IMG/VR virus record: IMGVR_UViG_3300028800_000145
Span: 1-46,526 of that record
DNA length: 46,526 nucleotides
Direction: 5' to 3' (one strand)
Origin: a virus
This document shows positions 19,516 through 27,483 of this stretch, piece after piece. The notes below the pieces were generated by a model. It ran no database searches. It saw only the letters and a list, made by a program, of their open reading frames with translations, and was not told the origin of the DNA. A program made the translations under genes and the position numbers. The stretch's first letter is position 1, and every line of letters begins with the position of its first letter.

Positions 19516-19786
19516 CTGTCTTGGTCAGCGCCGCAATTTGCCTGTCTTTTTCGTTCAGCTCCGCGACGTGACTCGCCTGCTTGTCCTTGGCTTCAATTGT
19601 GCCTTGCAACCTGCCTACGATTCCATCCGTCTGCTGAATCAGCGTGTCCGCCTTCTGGTCTACCTTGGACATGGTTTCCTTGATCGCCTTGCGCTCCCAC
19701 GAGGAAAGCAGCCACTGACCCAAGCCAGTAATCACCACGATAAGAGGCGTCAGAACCTGCCAGAAAGTGTCGGGTATGATCGCCAT
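19505..19786 (-). CDS. Membrane-anchored coiled-coil protein, i-spanin-like
   Basis: The product is 93 residues. The N-terminal membrane helix (TFWQVLTPLIVVITGLGQWLL, about 8-28) is followed by a long charged coiled coil (about 34-88). One N-terminal anchor plus a periplasmic coiled coil is the layout of inner-membrane spanins. No outer spanin is clearly next to it. It ends with TAG at 19505. Confidence 0.5.
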   Translation of the reverse strand: MAIIPDTFWQVLTPLIVVITGLGQWLLSSWERKAIKETMSKVDQKADTLIQQTDGIVGRLQGTIEAKDKQASHVAELNEKDRQIAALTKTDEH

Positions 19787-19787
19787 T

Positions 19788-20054
19788 TCACTTAACCACT
19801 CTCGCTATCATCGTGCCCAGCAGCCACAGTCCGATGACGACTAACCCGCTGAATAGCCACCACACGAACCGCTCCAGCCGACCGATACGACCGCCAGAAG
19901 GATCAATCGTGGTGCCGTTGGACTTGCCGATCAGAGACACGGATAGCGCCCGCGTGATCTTTAGAGTCTCGTTGGCGGTTTCTTGGATATCGTCCACGAC
20001 TCTGCGGTCGTCGGCGTTCAATGGGTAATCCCAAGTGACGACATTAGCAGTCAT
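19788..20054 (-). CDS. C-terminal-anchored membrane protein
   Basis: The product is 88 residues from the ATG at 20054; a TTG at 20060 is possible. The polar N-terminal two-thirds is helical (ETANETLKITRALSVSL). The C-terminal helix (FVWWLFSGLVVIGLWLLGTMIA) is a membrane anchor. It lies one base before the coiled-coil membrane gene and probably belongs to the same lysis or envelope unit. Confidence 0.6.
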   Translation of the reverse strand: MTANVVTWDYPLNADDRRVVDDIQETANETLKITRALSVSLIGKSNGTTIDPSGGRIGRLERFVWWLFSGLVVIGLWLLGTMIARVVK

Positions 20055-20119
20055 CCTCAACGTTTGGGGTCATTGCCTACATCCTCCTTCCTGGCCAGTC
20101 TTACGAAGCGGGGGCGCGA

Positions 20120-22510
20120 TTACTTTGATTCCAGTGCTGCAATCTTGGTGCGAAGTTCCTGAATCTCTGCCTGCTGCTCTTTCACGGCGTTAACCAGGGC
20201 GGCCACAATGCCGTCCGTGCCATGCGGCAGCGAGAGGTAGTCCACGCCGTCGTGCTGTTCCGTGCCCACAGATTCAGGCATCACCTGCTGAATGTTGGCC
20301 GCATTGAAGCCGAGGTGCACAGTGGAGTCGTCGGCATTGTACTTGCGCCCTAGTTCATTCCATGTGAAGCGAATCGGGTTGATCCGCATGACGGCATTAA
20401 GGCCGTAGGGTGAAGGCTCGTAGTTCTTCAGGCGCGGGTCGGAGGTTGCGGTGCAAACGGTGATTCCTCCGAGCTTGTAGTTGATCGTGGCCGAGCACAG
20501 AGTTGAGCCTGTCAGTCCCGCCGTACCGTTGTAGGAGAGCGTGCCGCCGCCGCTGGCGAGGTTCACGTTGCCGGAGGTGTTGATGGCCACTCCGACCGTT
20601 GAGCCGCCGACGAGGTTACACGCTACGCTCGACCAACCACAGTTATAGACAGCTGTGATCGGCGTACCGCCACCAGCACCTACTTGATAGGTAACGTCAT
20701 AGGCTGTCGCTCCGCCGCCATTAGTAGTGAAAATCTTGCCGGACGCATTGGTGTCGGATGTGTAGTTAGTCCAGATAGCCAAGCCGCCGCTGTTTACAAA
20801 CTCCGATGAGATGGTCAGAGGGCCGCTACCTGTATGTAAAAGTCCGACATAGGCTAGAGCCGATGAGCCTGAGTACTGCCAGTGAGTTCCATCACACCAA
20901 AAATAATCCGCCGCCGCACTACCGGGAAACTCAAACTGGCCTTCTGTTGCGCATGTAGTAGAACCCGGCGTGATGCCTGCCGTGCCACCCGCGTGAAATA
21001 CAATTGGGTTATTAGAGCCACCGAACGAGCCTGACTCGGTAATCAATGTAAGTCCAGCAGTAGCATTAGCGGACCCGTTCTCCATAATCGCTCCGCCGAT
21101 AGAGGCCGGAGCCACACCAAAGGTTTGAACCCCGGCAGTCGGGCCGACCGCAAAGTAGGCGTAGTTCGCCCCACCCTGTACGATACATCCGGTCGCGCTG
21201 GAACCAGGATTCGCGCCGACGCCCGTGATGGTGAATGTAGTCTGTCCCGCCCCGGATGCTGCGATTGTCCATCCGCCAGTTGGAGAATTGTAGGCGGACG
21301 GCGTACAGCTCGTAACCGTTACATAAGTTCCCGAGGCATAATCTACGGCCCAAGTGCCCGCCGCAGGTTTGGTAAAGGTGAATGTACCGCCCGCAGCCGA
21401 TGACCATGAGGCTGTAACGCTGGTGACGTTCGTACCGTCGCCTGTGAGGTAATATAACCCGGCTCCCGTGTCAGAGCCGAAGTGCATGAACTGTGTGACG
21501 CCTGTCTTTGTATTGTTAGCCGTGGTGAGCCATCGCAACTGGCCAACGCCAGAATTGGTCGGATACACCATGCAGTGAAATTCGTTCTGGCAGGTATTAG
21601 CGTCGGAGGTGCAATACTTCGATTCCATCTGGCACCAGTTTGCAGGTAGGGTATTGTCTATCGGCCCGCCACCTTGCGCCACGTTGAACCCAAGCGTGAA
21701 GATGTTGTCGTAGACCCCCTGAAACGATGAAGTTTGCATCGCTCCACGGAAGTCATTAGTGGTCGTCTGGTTAACCACATCGAGAGCGTTCAGCCCGCCG
21801 CCATCCGTGTAGCCGAGATTTATCGTCGCGCTTCCCGCGTGCGTCCCGTTGCCCTGATTCACGGTCAGCAGGTTTCCGCTGCCGTCGAACAGGATGGCGG
21901 GCGTGCTGGCTACGGTATGCGTTCCCGTGGCGTACACGTCCTGATTGGCGGTGAGCGTCCCGGTAATTCCCGTACCGCTGCCGCCAGCGATCTTGTTCCA
22001 CGCACTCGAGAAGCAGTCATAGAAGTCTCCGTTCGACGTATTCACCGCCAAGTTAAATTCGCTACACGACCCGGTGGGCGCTCCAGGGAACACACGCGGT
22101 GGGTTCTTCGCTGCCGATGACACTCCAACGTAGGTAACATTGACCCCGGTGAATCCTGATATGGCACTGAGTTTTACCCGGATCTTGGTGTATACGCCAT
22201 TGCAGGACAGCGATGGCCCTGTAGGAGTTGAACTGCTGGCAATGGTCGCTGTAGCGCATGTTGCCGCATCACTGAAGTCGCCAACGATGCTCCCTTGGAT
22301 GAGCAGCGTCAAACTGCCAGGAGTTCCCTGCACAACGGCGTACACGTTCTGAGTGTCGATGCCAGCGTTCAGCACTGGGGAGCCGGACGATCCGGGGCAG
22401 TAGTCGCCTACGTTCACCAGCGAGCAGTTGAAGTAGCTCTGCCCCCAGCACAGAGCGGAGAACATACAGAAGGCGATTATTCCCAAGATACGTTTCATGT
22501 TGTACCTCAT
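20120..22510 (-). CDS. Tail fibre/spike with S74 intramolecular chaperone and signal-like N-terminus
   Basis: The product is 796 residues from the ATG at 22510, in overlap with the gene before; an ATG at 22498 is an alternative. The N-terminus (ILGIIAFCMFSALCWGQ) reads as a Sec signal peptide. The body is Gly/Ser/Thr/Asn-rich beta structure. The last 105 residues are a Peptidase_S74 chaperone: SDPRLKNYE with the Ser at the self-cleavage site, then NPIRFTWNE, LGFNAANIQQVMPE, and a closing coiled coil (VKEQQAEIQELRTKIAALE). S74 domains fold trimeric fibres and cut themselves off. A signal peptide on such a fibre is unexpected. Confidence 0.85.
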   Translation of the reverse strand: MRYNMKRILGIIAFCMFSALCWGQSYFNCSLVNVGDYCPGSSGSPVLNAGIDTQNVYAVVQGTPGSLTLLIQGSIVGDFSDAATCATATIASSSTPTGPSLSCNGVYTKIRVKLSAISGFTGVNVTYVGVSSAAKNPPRVFPGAPTGSCSEFNLAVNTSNGDFYDCFSSAWNKIAGGSGTGITGTLTANQDVYATGTHTVASTPAILFDGSGNLLTVNQGNGTHAGSATINLGYTDGGGLNALDVVNQTTTNDFRGAMQTSSFQGVYDNIFTLGFNVAQGGGPIDNTLPANWCQMESKYCTSDANTCQNEFHCMVYPTNSGVGQLRWLTTANNTKTGVTQFMHFGSDTGAGLYYLTGDGTNVTSVTASWSSAAGGTFTFTKPAAGTWAVDYASGTYVTVTSCTPSAYNSPTGGWTIAASGAGQTTFTITGVGANPGSSATGCIVQGGANYAYFAVGPTAGVQTFGVAPASIGGAIMENGSANATAGLTLITESGSFGGSNNPIVFHAGGTAGITPGSTTCATEGQFEFPGSAAADYFWCDGTHWQYSGSSALAYVGLLHTGSGPLTISSEFVNSGGLAIWTNYTSDTNASGKIFTTNGGGATAYDVTYQVGAGGGTPITAVYNCGWSSVACNLVGGSTVGVAINTSGNVNLASGGGTLSYNGTAGLTGSTLCSATINYKLGGITVCTATSDPRLKNYEPSPYGLNAVMRINPIRFTWNELGRKYNADDSTVHLGFNAANIQQVMPESVGTEQHDGVDYLSLPHGTDGIVAALVNAVKEQQAEIQELRTKIAALESK

Positions 22511-23073
22511 GGCGTTACGTCGATGTATATCGACCCGGTTCCGGTGAAGTTGCTGGGGCTTGAAAAGTTTGAGAAAGTGCAACAGCTTTGGGACTTATAC
22601 CACTGATTACCGCTGGTATTCTGCATGGCCGCATTCACCGAACCACTAGCGGTATTGAACACCAGCCAATAGGTATGCCCGTTCGTAAGCGTTGGACAAC
22701 TTGACGGAGTGATGAGATTCCATGCGGCAGCGGTCTCGCTTGCTAGTGGGGTAGCTTGACAGAGAACAGTTCCGGCTGCACCGCCACCGCCATCCGAATC
22801 GTAGATGGCCGCATTCCAATTGGCCCCACACCCACCGCAGGAGTTGATGTAGACCTGAAGATCAACAACCGTCTCATTCTGTGTTGGAGTGCACGAAGCC
22901 ATCGCGATGGCGAAGTTGGCCCCGTAAAATGAACCACTGTTGCCAGCCTCGACTGTCTTGTGGCCGCATGTTCCAGCAGGAGGCGTAGTGTTCTGAGGAC
23001 TCCCAAGAATCGGGTAAACCTGCTGGGCCGACGCCAGCGTACACCACAACAGGAATCCGCACAAGACTCTCAT
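22507..23073 (-). CDS. Secreted-looking beta-sandwich protein in the fibre unit
   Basis: The product is 188 residues with GGAAGG upstream. MRVLCGFLLWCTLASAQQ is a good signal peptide with a cut after Ala-Ser-Ala. The mature part is beta-rich with several Cys (CGGCG) and a pattern (NWNAAIYDSDGGG..., then WNLITPS, then YWLVFNTASG) like carbohydrate-binding jelly rolls in tail spikes and secreted enzymes. It is coupled by ATGA to both large neighbours. Confidence 0.7.
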   Translation of the reverse strand: MRVLCGFLLWCTLASAQQVYPILGSPQNTTPPAGTCGHKTVEAGNSGSFYGANFAIAMASCTPTQNETVVDLQVYINSCGGCGANWNAAIYDSDGGGGAAGTVLCQATPLASETAAAWNLITPSSCPTLTNGHTYWLVFNTASGSVNAAMQNTSGNQWYKSQSCCTFSNFSSPSNFTGTGSIYIDVTP

Positions 23074-25544
23074 CGTGGCACCTTCCAGTTGAGTGTCAGC
23101 GCCTGCGGAGTAATGGAACTTCCGGTATTGTTGCAGACCTGGAAGTTAACATTGTTGGCCGTTGGGTAGGCGTTGATGTACAGCGACCCCGTGGCTGATA
23201 CCGCATACCCGGTCAGAGTCTGAGGGTTGACGTTCGCCGTCGCGATAATCACGTCCGTAGTCGCTACTCCTGGAGCACTCGTCGTTACCGTACTGGCGCA
23301 GGCACCCGATGCGATGAGCGAAGTGCCCATCGTGGACGTGCCACTGGCAACTGTGTTGCTGACAGTGGCGGGGTCGGACAATTCCCAGTATGTCCCGTCC
23401 CACCAAACGTGAGCGATCTTGGTGGTTATCAGGTCGTTGGCGACGAGGGCTGTCTGCCCGTTCTTGGTGATTGTCTGCGCACCAAGTGAGCACCAGTTAA
23501 GGGTTGGCGTAGTGGTGGTGTTGGCATGTGCTGGCATAAACCAAGCATACGACTGGCCGGGTACAAGCGTTGGAGGGCAAGTACCTGCACTTAGCGCTCC
23601 ACCTGCATTAACCACATAAGCATCAGCGGCACCAAGATCAGGGCTAGTTGGCTGTGCCAAATACCCCTGTGAGAATCTAGTTGGTGCTACCACTATCGCT
23701 GCTGGTGTACCAGTAGAACTCAACTTAACAGCAATCGTATAGGTTTCTGTTGAGCATATCCCACTAGCCGTCATGCTAGGTGTGTGTGCACCAAGAGATG
23801 TGAATGCCTGCCACTCTATTGCAATAGAGCGTGATTGACCAATGCCGCCTCCACCGTCAATTGTGTACTGTCCGGGCAAGAAGTAACCCGGCCCCGTTGA
23901 GTACACACTATAGCCTGCATGTGCAATTCCATCGCCAATCACCATACCAATTATGGTTGCCGACTGTCCAATGGTCACACTGTTAAAGTTAGGGTTCTGC
24001 CCGGTGCAAGAACCATCCTCTCCACCATCTACAAGGATAGGGCTAGTTGGGTCGGCCCCAATAATTTCAAAGGGCATGACCACGAATCCACCATTGGAGC
24101 CAAGGTGCATGGTGACAGTGTTGTTGCCGTCCTTGACATTCTTAGCATAATAAAACGCCCTGCCGCCAACATTGTAAAGCGACGTATATGTGTTTAACTG
24201 CGTATCAGTAGGTGGAGATATTCCACCGCCTGAATCTGTTATGATGATGAACCCAACCGTGTCGCCTTTATGCGTAGCGTTGGGCATCGCACACGCATAA
24301 GTGCTCAGGGTTCCGCTGGAATCGTGGCAGGTCGTGTTTACGTTTGTCACCCACGGCAATCCGAAGGTGTTGGGTGGCGGGCCTTGGGCCACAGTGTCTA
24401 CGTCCTGCACGTATGGGGAAGGCGTAACGTCGCTCGTGGTCGCCGGGAAATTGGCGTTGCAACCGTACAGCGAATACCAGTTCTCGCACGAGATAGCCGA
24501 AGTTCCGCTGGCGCTGGGGTTCTCCAAGTCCCAATGCGACGTGATCGAGTTCCATGCCAAACGAATTACGCTGGCCGTACCAGTGTCGAAAATGTCTCCG
24601 TTGGCTAACGCGGTCTCGCCCGTGGCGCTATTCTTTACGATGGTCGCAGGGGATCCGAGTCCGCAGAGTTGGAACGTAGGAGTCGTGGAAGTGTTGGTGT
24701 GGACAGGTATGACAAGTGCCGTGACTCCTGTGGTCAACGAAGCAGGGCACCTGTTTGAGTTAGTGTTGAGATTTCCTGATGTCAGAACGTAGTTTGTCCC
24801 GTTCGTTCCCGAATCCGTTCCTGCCAGGTAAATCATCGACTGAGACGCCGCCGCACTTACCTTGACCCGGTTATTTGCAGAGTCATTGGTCAGCGTGAAC
24901 GTGACTGTACTGCTGTCGTCAAAATCGAGAGCTGGTTGCTGTCCTACCTCGACTTCGTTGTGTTGATATATGGCGAAGGCCGAACTGCTGGAGCAAGCCT
25001 CATACCAGTTCATCCCGTTCCACACATCCTGGCATCCCGTAGTGACGTTGAAGAAGAAGCCACCGGGAAGGGGAATCGGCTGAACCTCAGCGGTGCTGTA
25101 GCCGTAGGAAATCAGTCCCGTGGCGAATACAGGAGGTGTGACGTTCGCCGAGAAGTCAGAAGTGAAGTCCTCTGTTGCGCCTGTTACGGTTCGCTTCAGT
25201 TGTGAGCACTTGGCAACGGTCTGAGCACATAGCACAAACGTCCATTGCGTGCCGCTAGGCGTGATGCAGTTGTTGTCGGGAATCGAGATGGAGAAATGGC
25301 CGCTGCCGTCGAATGTTCCCGTGTACTGTTGGGGAGTGAACTGCGATCCGTCCTGCCCGCATCCGGTCTTGTAGTACGGCCCCTGATAGCCGGGAGAGGG
25401 CGTCCAGATGATCTGGTACGTTCCACCGAACCACACCTGTGACGTGCTGTCGGTGATCGTCGCCGAAACAGTCGTCATCTGCGCGTGAGCGGCGATACAC
25501 AGCAGCACCAGGCTACAGAGCGTTAATAGTTTGATCGTACGCAT
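23070..25544 (-). CDS. Large fibre/adhesin with signal-like N-terminus and duplicated domain
   Basis: The product is 824 residues from the ATG at 25544, which has GGGGTGGA upstream. MRTIKLLTLCSLVLLCIAAHAQ is a signal peptide. An N-terminal domain resembling carboxypeptidase-regulatory/Ig strands (GGTYQIIW...FDGSGHFSISIPDN) is followed by two related fibre modules of about 100 residues (NYVLTSGNL...PVHTNTSTTPTFQLCGLG and AYVVNAGGAL...PAHANTTTTPTLNWCSLG). Between them lies a lectin-like domain. Such modules occur in receptor-binding fibres. The signal peptide suggests export or a hydrophobic anchor. Confidence 0.8.
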   Translation of the reverse strand: MRTIKLLTLCSLVLLCIAAHAQMTTVSATITDSTSQVWFGGTYQIIWTPSPGYQGPYYKTGCGQDGSQFTPQQYTGTFDGSGHFSISIPDNNCITPSGTQWTFVLCAQTVAKCSQLKRTVTGATEDFTSDFSANVTPPVFATGLISYGYSTAEVQPIPLPGGFFFNVTTGCQDVWNGMNWYEACSSSSAFAIYQHNEVEVGQQPALDFDDSSTVTFTLTNDSANNRVKVSAAASQSMIYLAGTDSGTNGTNYVLTSGNLNTNSNRCPASLTTGVTALVIPVHTNTSTTPTFQLCGLGSPATIVKNSATGETALANGDIFDTGTASVIRLAWNSITSHWDLENPSASGTSAISCENWYSLYGCNANFPATTSDVTPSPYVQDVDTVAQGPPPNTFGLPWVTNVNTTCHDSSGTLSTYACAMPNATHKGDTVGFIIITDSGGGISPPTDTQLNTYTSLYNVGGRAFYYAKNVKDGNNTVTMHLGSNGGFVVMPFEIIGADPTSPILVDGGEDGSCTGQNPNFNSVTIGQSATIIGMVIGDGIAHAGYSVYSTGPGYFLPGQYTIDGGGGIGQSRSIAIEWQAFTSLGAHTPSMTASGICSTETYTIAVKLSSTGTPAAIVVAPTRFSQGYLAQPTSPDLGAADAYVVNAGGALSAGTCPPTLVPGQSYAWFMPAHANTTTTPTLNWCSLGAQTITKNGQTALVANDLITTKIAHVWWDGTYWELSDPATVSNTVASGTSTMGTSLIASGACASTVTTSAPGVATTDVIIATANVNPQTLTGYAVSATGSLYINAYPTANNVNFQVCNNTGSSITPQALTLNWKVPR

Positions 25545-25896
25545 TCCAGTCCACCCCGAGTTCATCGGCTATCATTCGTTCGATCTTTGTGGCGAATTTA
25601 TGCTCCTTACGATACGGAGCATCGGGATCGTCTCCCGGTTCCGAATCATCTCCTTCGGGCCTTTTTTTCTCGAAAGCTATATCGAAAGCTCGAACAGCCG
25701 GTTCTGGAATACCGCGTTTCTTGCAAAGCCATGCCTCAATCAACTCGTGGATCATTATCAGGAAATCGTAGTTGTCGTTTCCTGTATTACTTGCCCAGAC
25801 TTCGATCAGAGACTCCCCGTTAGGGGTTATTTCCCAATCTCCAACCGTGGGGAATCGATGTTGGTCATGAGCTATAGTTCTACCGACAATCTTCAT
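25513..25896 (-). CDS. Small HE-motif putative metal-dependent hydrolase
   Basis: The product is 127 residues from the ATG in an ATGA overlap with the ATP-grasp gene. LIMIHELIEAWLCKKRGI carries His-Glu and a further Glu. The later KEHKFATKIERMIADELG carries another conserved-looking His and Glu. This HExxE...EHxxAxxxE pattern recurs in small phage and plasmid proteins and looks like a metal site related to minimal zincins, but lacks the second His of HExxH. Coupling to the ATP-grasp enzyme suggests they work on one substrate (inference). Confidence 0.55.
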   Translation of the reverse strand: MKIVGRTIAHDQHRFPTVGDWEITPNGESLIEVWASNTGNDNYDFLIMIHELIEAWLCKKRGIPEPAVRAFDIAFEKKRPEGDDSEPGDDPDAPYRKEHKFATKIERMIADELGVDWNAYDQTINAL

Positions 25897-27179
25897 CCCA
25901 CCCACCCCATGTCCCGTAGTCCTTGTAATCGCTTCAATGTCCTATCCTTCATGTCGCATCTCGCCTGCCCGTCTGGAATGTGGATTTTCTTTTGCATCTC
26001 ATCTATCCCCTTCCACGCACCTTCAGGCGTATGTCCGCAGGCAATCGGACATCCGATGAGACCGTTGATTCCTGCCGTAACCAATCCCTCTCCGTTAAGC
26101 ATGGCATCATACAGAAACCAGTTAAGCCACGCATCATCGAGTTCGACCCCCTTGATGGGGAGATCGCGGGGATGTCTTCCCGCGACTTCTTCTGGATATG
26201 GAGGGATCGAATACCTCACAGACCCTGCCCAACCAGCTCTCAGGCTTAATGGGATTTCCATCGTTCCATCCTGAGTTATGACAGAATGACAGAACTCTCC
26301 GAAGTTACTCTTGATAAGAGAAAATACGGTCGCAGAACTGTCGTAGCCGAAACGGGGAGTGAACTCCAACCCCCAGACGTGCTGCTGATTGACAATCGTG
26401 TTTATGTCTATCATCCCACGGTATTGATGCTCACTTAGAAATTCGGCCATGCGACCAAGACTATGCGTGAATAAACGAGAAGGCCCATTCGTCGCCCACA
26501 TCAGGCAGCCCGCACTCCCTGTATTCGGGCCATAGCCTCCAGACATGAACTTCTTTTCTTCTAGGGTATGATTCGGAAAGTGAAACTGAAATCCGTCAAA
26601 CCATCCCTCTGTAGCTACTTCTTCTCCCTCGACAACTTCTTGCAGTAAAAATGGGGCGTGCATCGAATCCTCGAACAGATGATCGAGGCATTGAATCAAA
26701 TCTTCCGCAGATTCAGATACGTAAGTAACATCACAATCCTGCTCCTGACCTTCGGGAGTGAATGGCTTGTAGACGTACCGCTTGGGATTATCTTCAATCC
26801 ACTTGCGAGCATCGTCGGGAGACTCGAAGGTCTGGTACTTGGGAACCTCGATTCCGCACTGCTCCATCACCTGAATTCCGAACAGGCGGTCGTCTTCCAG
26901 CCGAGCTGCAAGCTCACCATCGCCGATGACAGGAGTTTGCTTGCGCACTTCTTCGGCGAACTCGCCGTGGCCGGTGGAGTCGAAAATTACGAGGTCGTAT
27001 TGTGAGAAGTCAGTGGGAGGAGCGTCAAGCGGAGCGGGGATAAGGCCGCGAAGAATCCGTCGCTCCGCTTGACGTGGAGGAGAAGTTAGAAGAAACCAGT
27101 CGCACTGATGGCCTTCGCGCATGAGGCGCAAGAGAAACCATGCTCCGATACCGTGCGACGATGCCAGTAGAATACGCAC
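25893..27179 (-). CDS. PurD-like ATP-grasp ligase
   Basis: The product is 428 residues. An N-terminal Rossmann-like part (MRILLASSHGIGAWFLLRL, then YDLVIFDSTG) is followed by an ATP-grasp fold. LLQEVVEGEE (about 178-187) and GGYGPNTGSAG (214-224) match PurD's E-E-F-L-x-G-E-E and D-x-G-P-N-T-G-G. GLEFTPRFG (270-278) matches its Mg-binding L-E-F-N-x-R-F-G. PurD joins glycine to phosphoribosylamine in purine synthesis. Here the gene lies among tail genes with no other purine gene, so it more likely ligates an amino acid or amine to another carboxylate. The start is a GTG with a weak ribosome site. Confidence 0.8.
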   Translation of the reverse strand: MRILLASSHGIGAWFLLRLMREGHQCDWFLLTSPPRQAERRILRGLIPAPLDAPPTDFSQYDLVIFDSTGHGEFAEEVRKQTPVIGDGELAARLEDDRLFGIQVMEQCGIEVPKYQTFESPDDARKWIEDNPKRYVYKPFTPEGQEQDCDVTYVSESAEDLIQCLDHLFEDSMHAPFLLQEVVEGEEVATEGWFDGFQFHFPNHTLEEKKFMSGGYGPNTGSAGCLMWATNGPSRLFTHSLGRMAEFLSEHQYRGMIDINTIVNQQHVWGLEFTPRFGYDSSATVFSLIKSNFGEFCHSVITQDGTMEIPLSLRAGWAGSVRYSIPPYPEEVAGRHPRDLPIKGVELDDAWLNWFLYDAMLNGEGLVTAGINGLIGCPIACGHTPEGAWKGIDEMQKKIHIPDGQARCDMKDRTLKRLQGLRDMGWVG

Positions 27180-27188
27180 ATGCGTTGA

Positions 27189-27434
27189 TTACAGCGTCTT
27201 TCCGCTCCCAGCGCCGGGTCCGGTGTCCTGCCGCGTGGCGTTTCCGGTTTCGTTCATCAGGTTGCAAACGTCTTTGTAGACGGGCATCATGCCGTCCGCC
27301 GTCCCGCCCTTGCGGCCCATGCCGCCGATGGGGGAAGTCTCGGAGCCGGATACCCCGCTCATGCCTGGGCCTTTGATCGCGTTGATGTCCGACATCACCG
27401 TGCCAATCGTGTTGTTCGCTGCACGTCCTGCCAT
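27189..27434 (-). CDS. Glycine/methionine-rich small protein before the ATP-grasp gene
   Basis: The product is 81 residues with GGAGG upstream. It is Gly/Ser/Thr/Met-rich (GPGMSGVSGSETSPIGGMG), with one short helix (YKDVCNLMNETGN) and a C-terminal GAGSGKTL. There is no stable-domain signature. It is the first gene after the promoter at 27456-27483 and ends 9 bases before the ATP-grasp start. It could be a minor virion protein or a peptide substrate of the enzyme (speculative). Confidence 0.6.
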   Translation of the reverse strand: MAGRAANNTIGTVMSDINAIKGPGMSGVSGSETSPIGGMGRKGGTADGMMPVYKDVCNLMNETGNATRQDTGPGAGSGKTL

Positions 27435-27455
27435 GTTGTTCCTCCGTATGCGTAA

Positions 27456-27483
27456 AGTGTACTTAGAAGCGTTGGTTTGTCAA
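27456..27483 (-). promoter_or_regulatory. Internal late promoter for the ATP-grasp/fibre unit
   Basis: On the minus strand TTGACA (27483-27478) overlaps the stop codon of the ejection protein. A 16-base spacer and TACACT (27461-27456) follow. The predicted start lies about 15-20 bases before the ATG at 27434, which has GGAGG. This gives the downstream unit its own transcription. Confidence 0.6.

Noticed and set aside
25513-25896. Endolysin (zinc peptidase type)
   Set aside because: The HE motif lacks the second His of HExxH, and no cell-wall-binding or export element is seen. The coupling is to the ATP-grasp gene and not to holin-like genes.
25893-27179. Purine-biosynthesis PurD as auxiliary metabolic gene
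   Set aside because: No other purine gene is present, the N-terminal part differs, and the gene sits in the tail module coupled to an HE-motif protein. A different ligase reaction is more likely, though not excluded.
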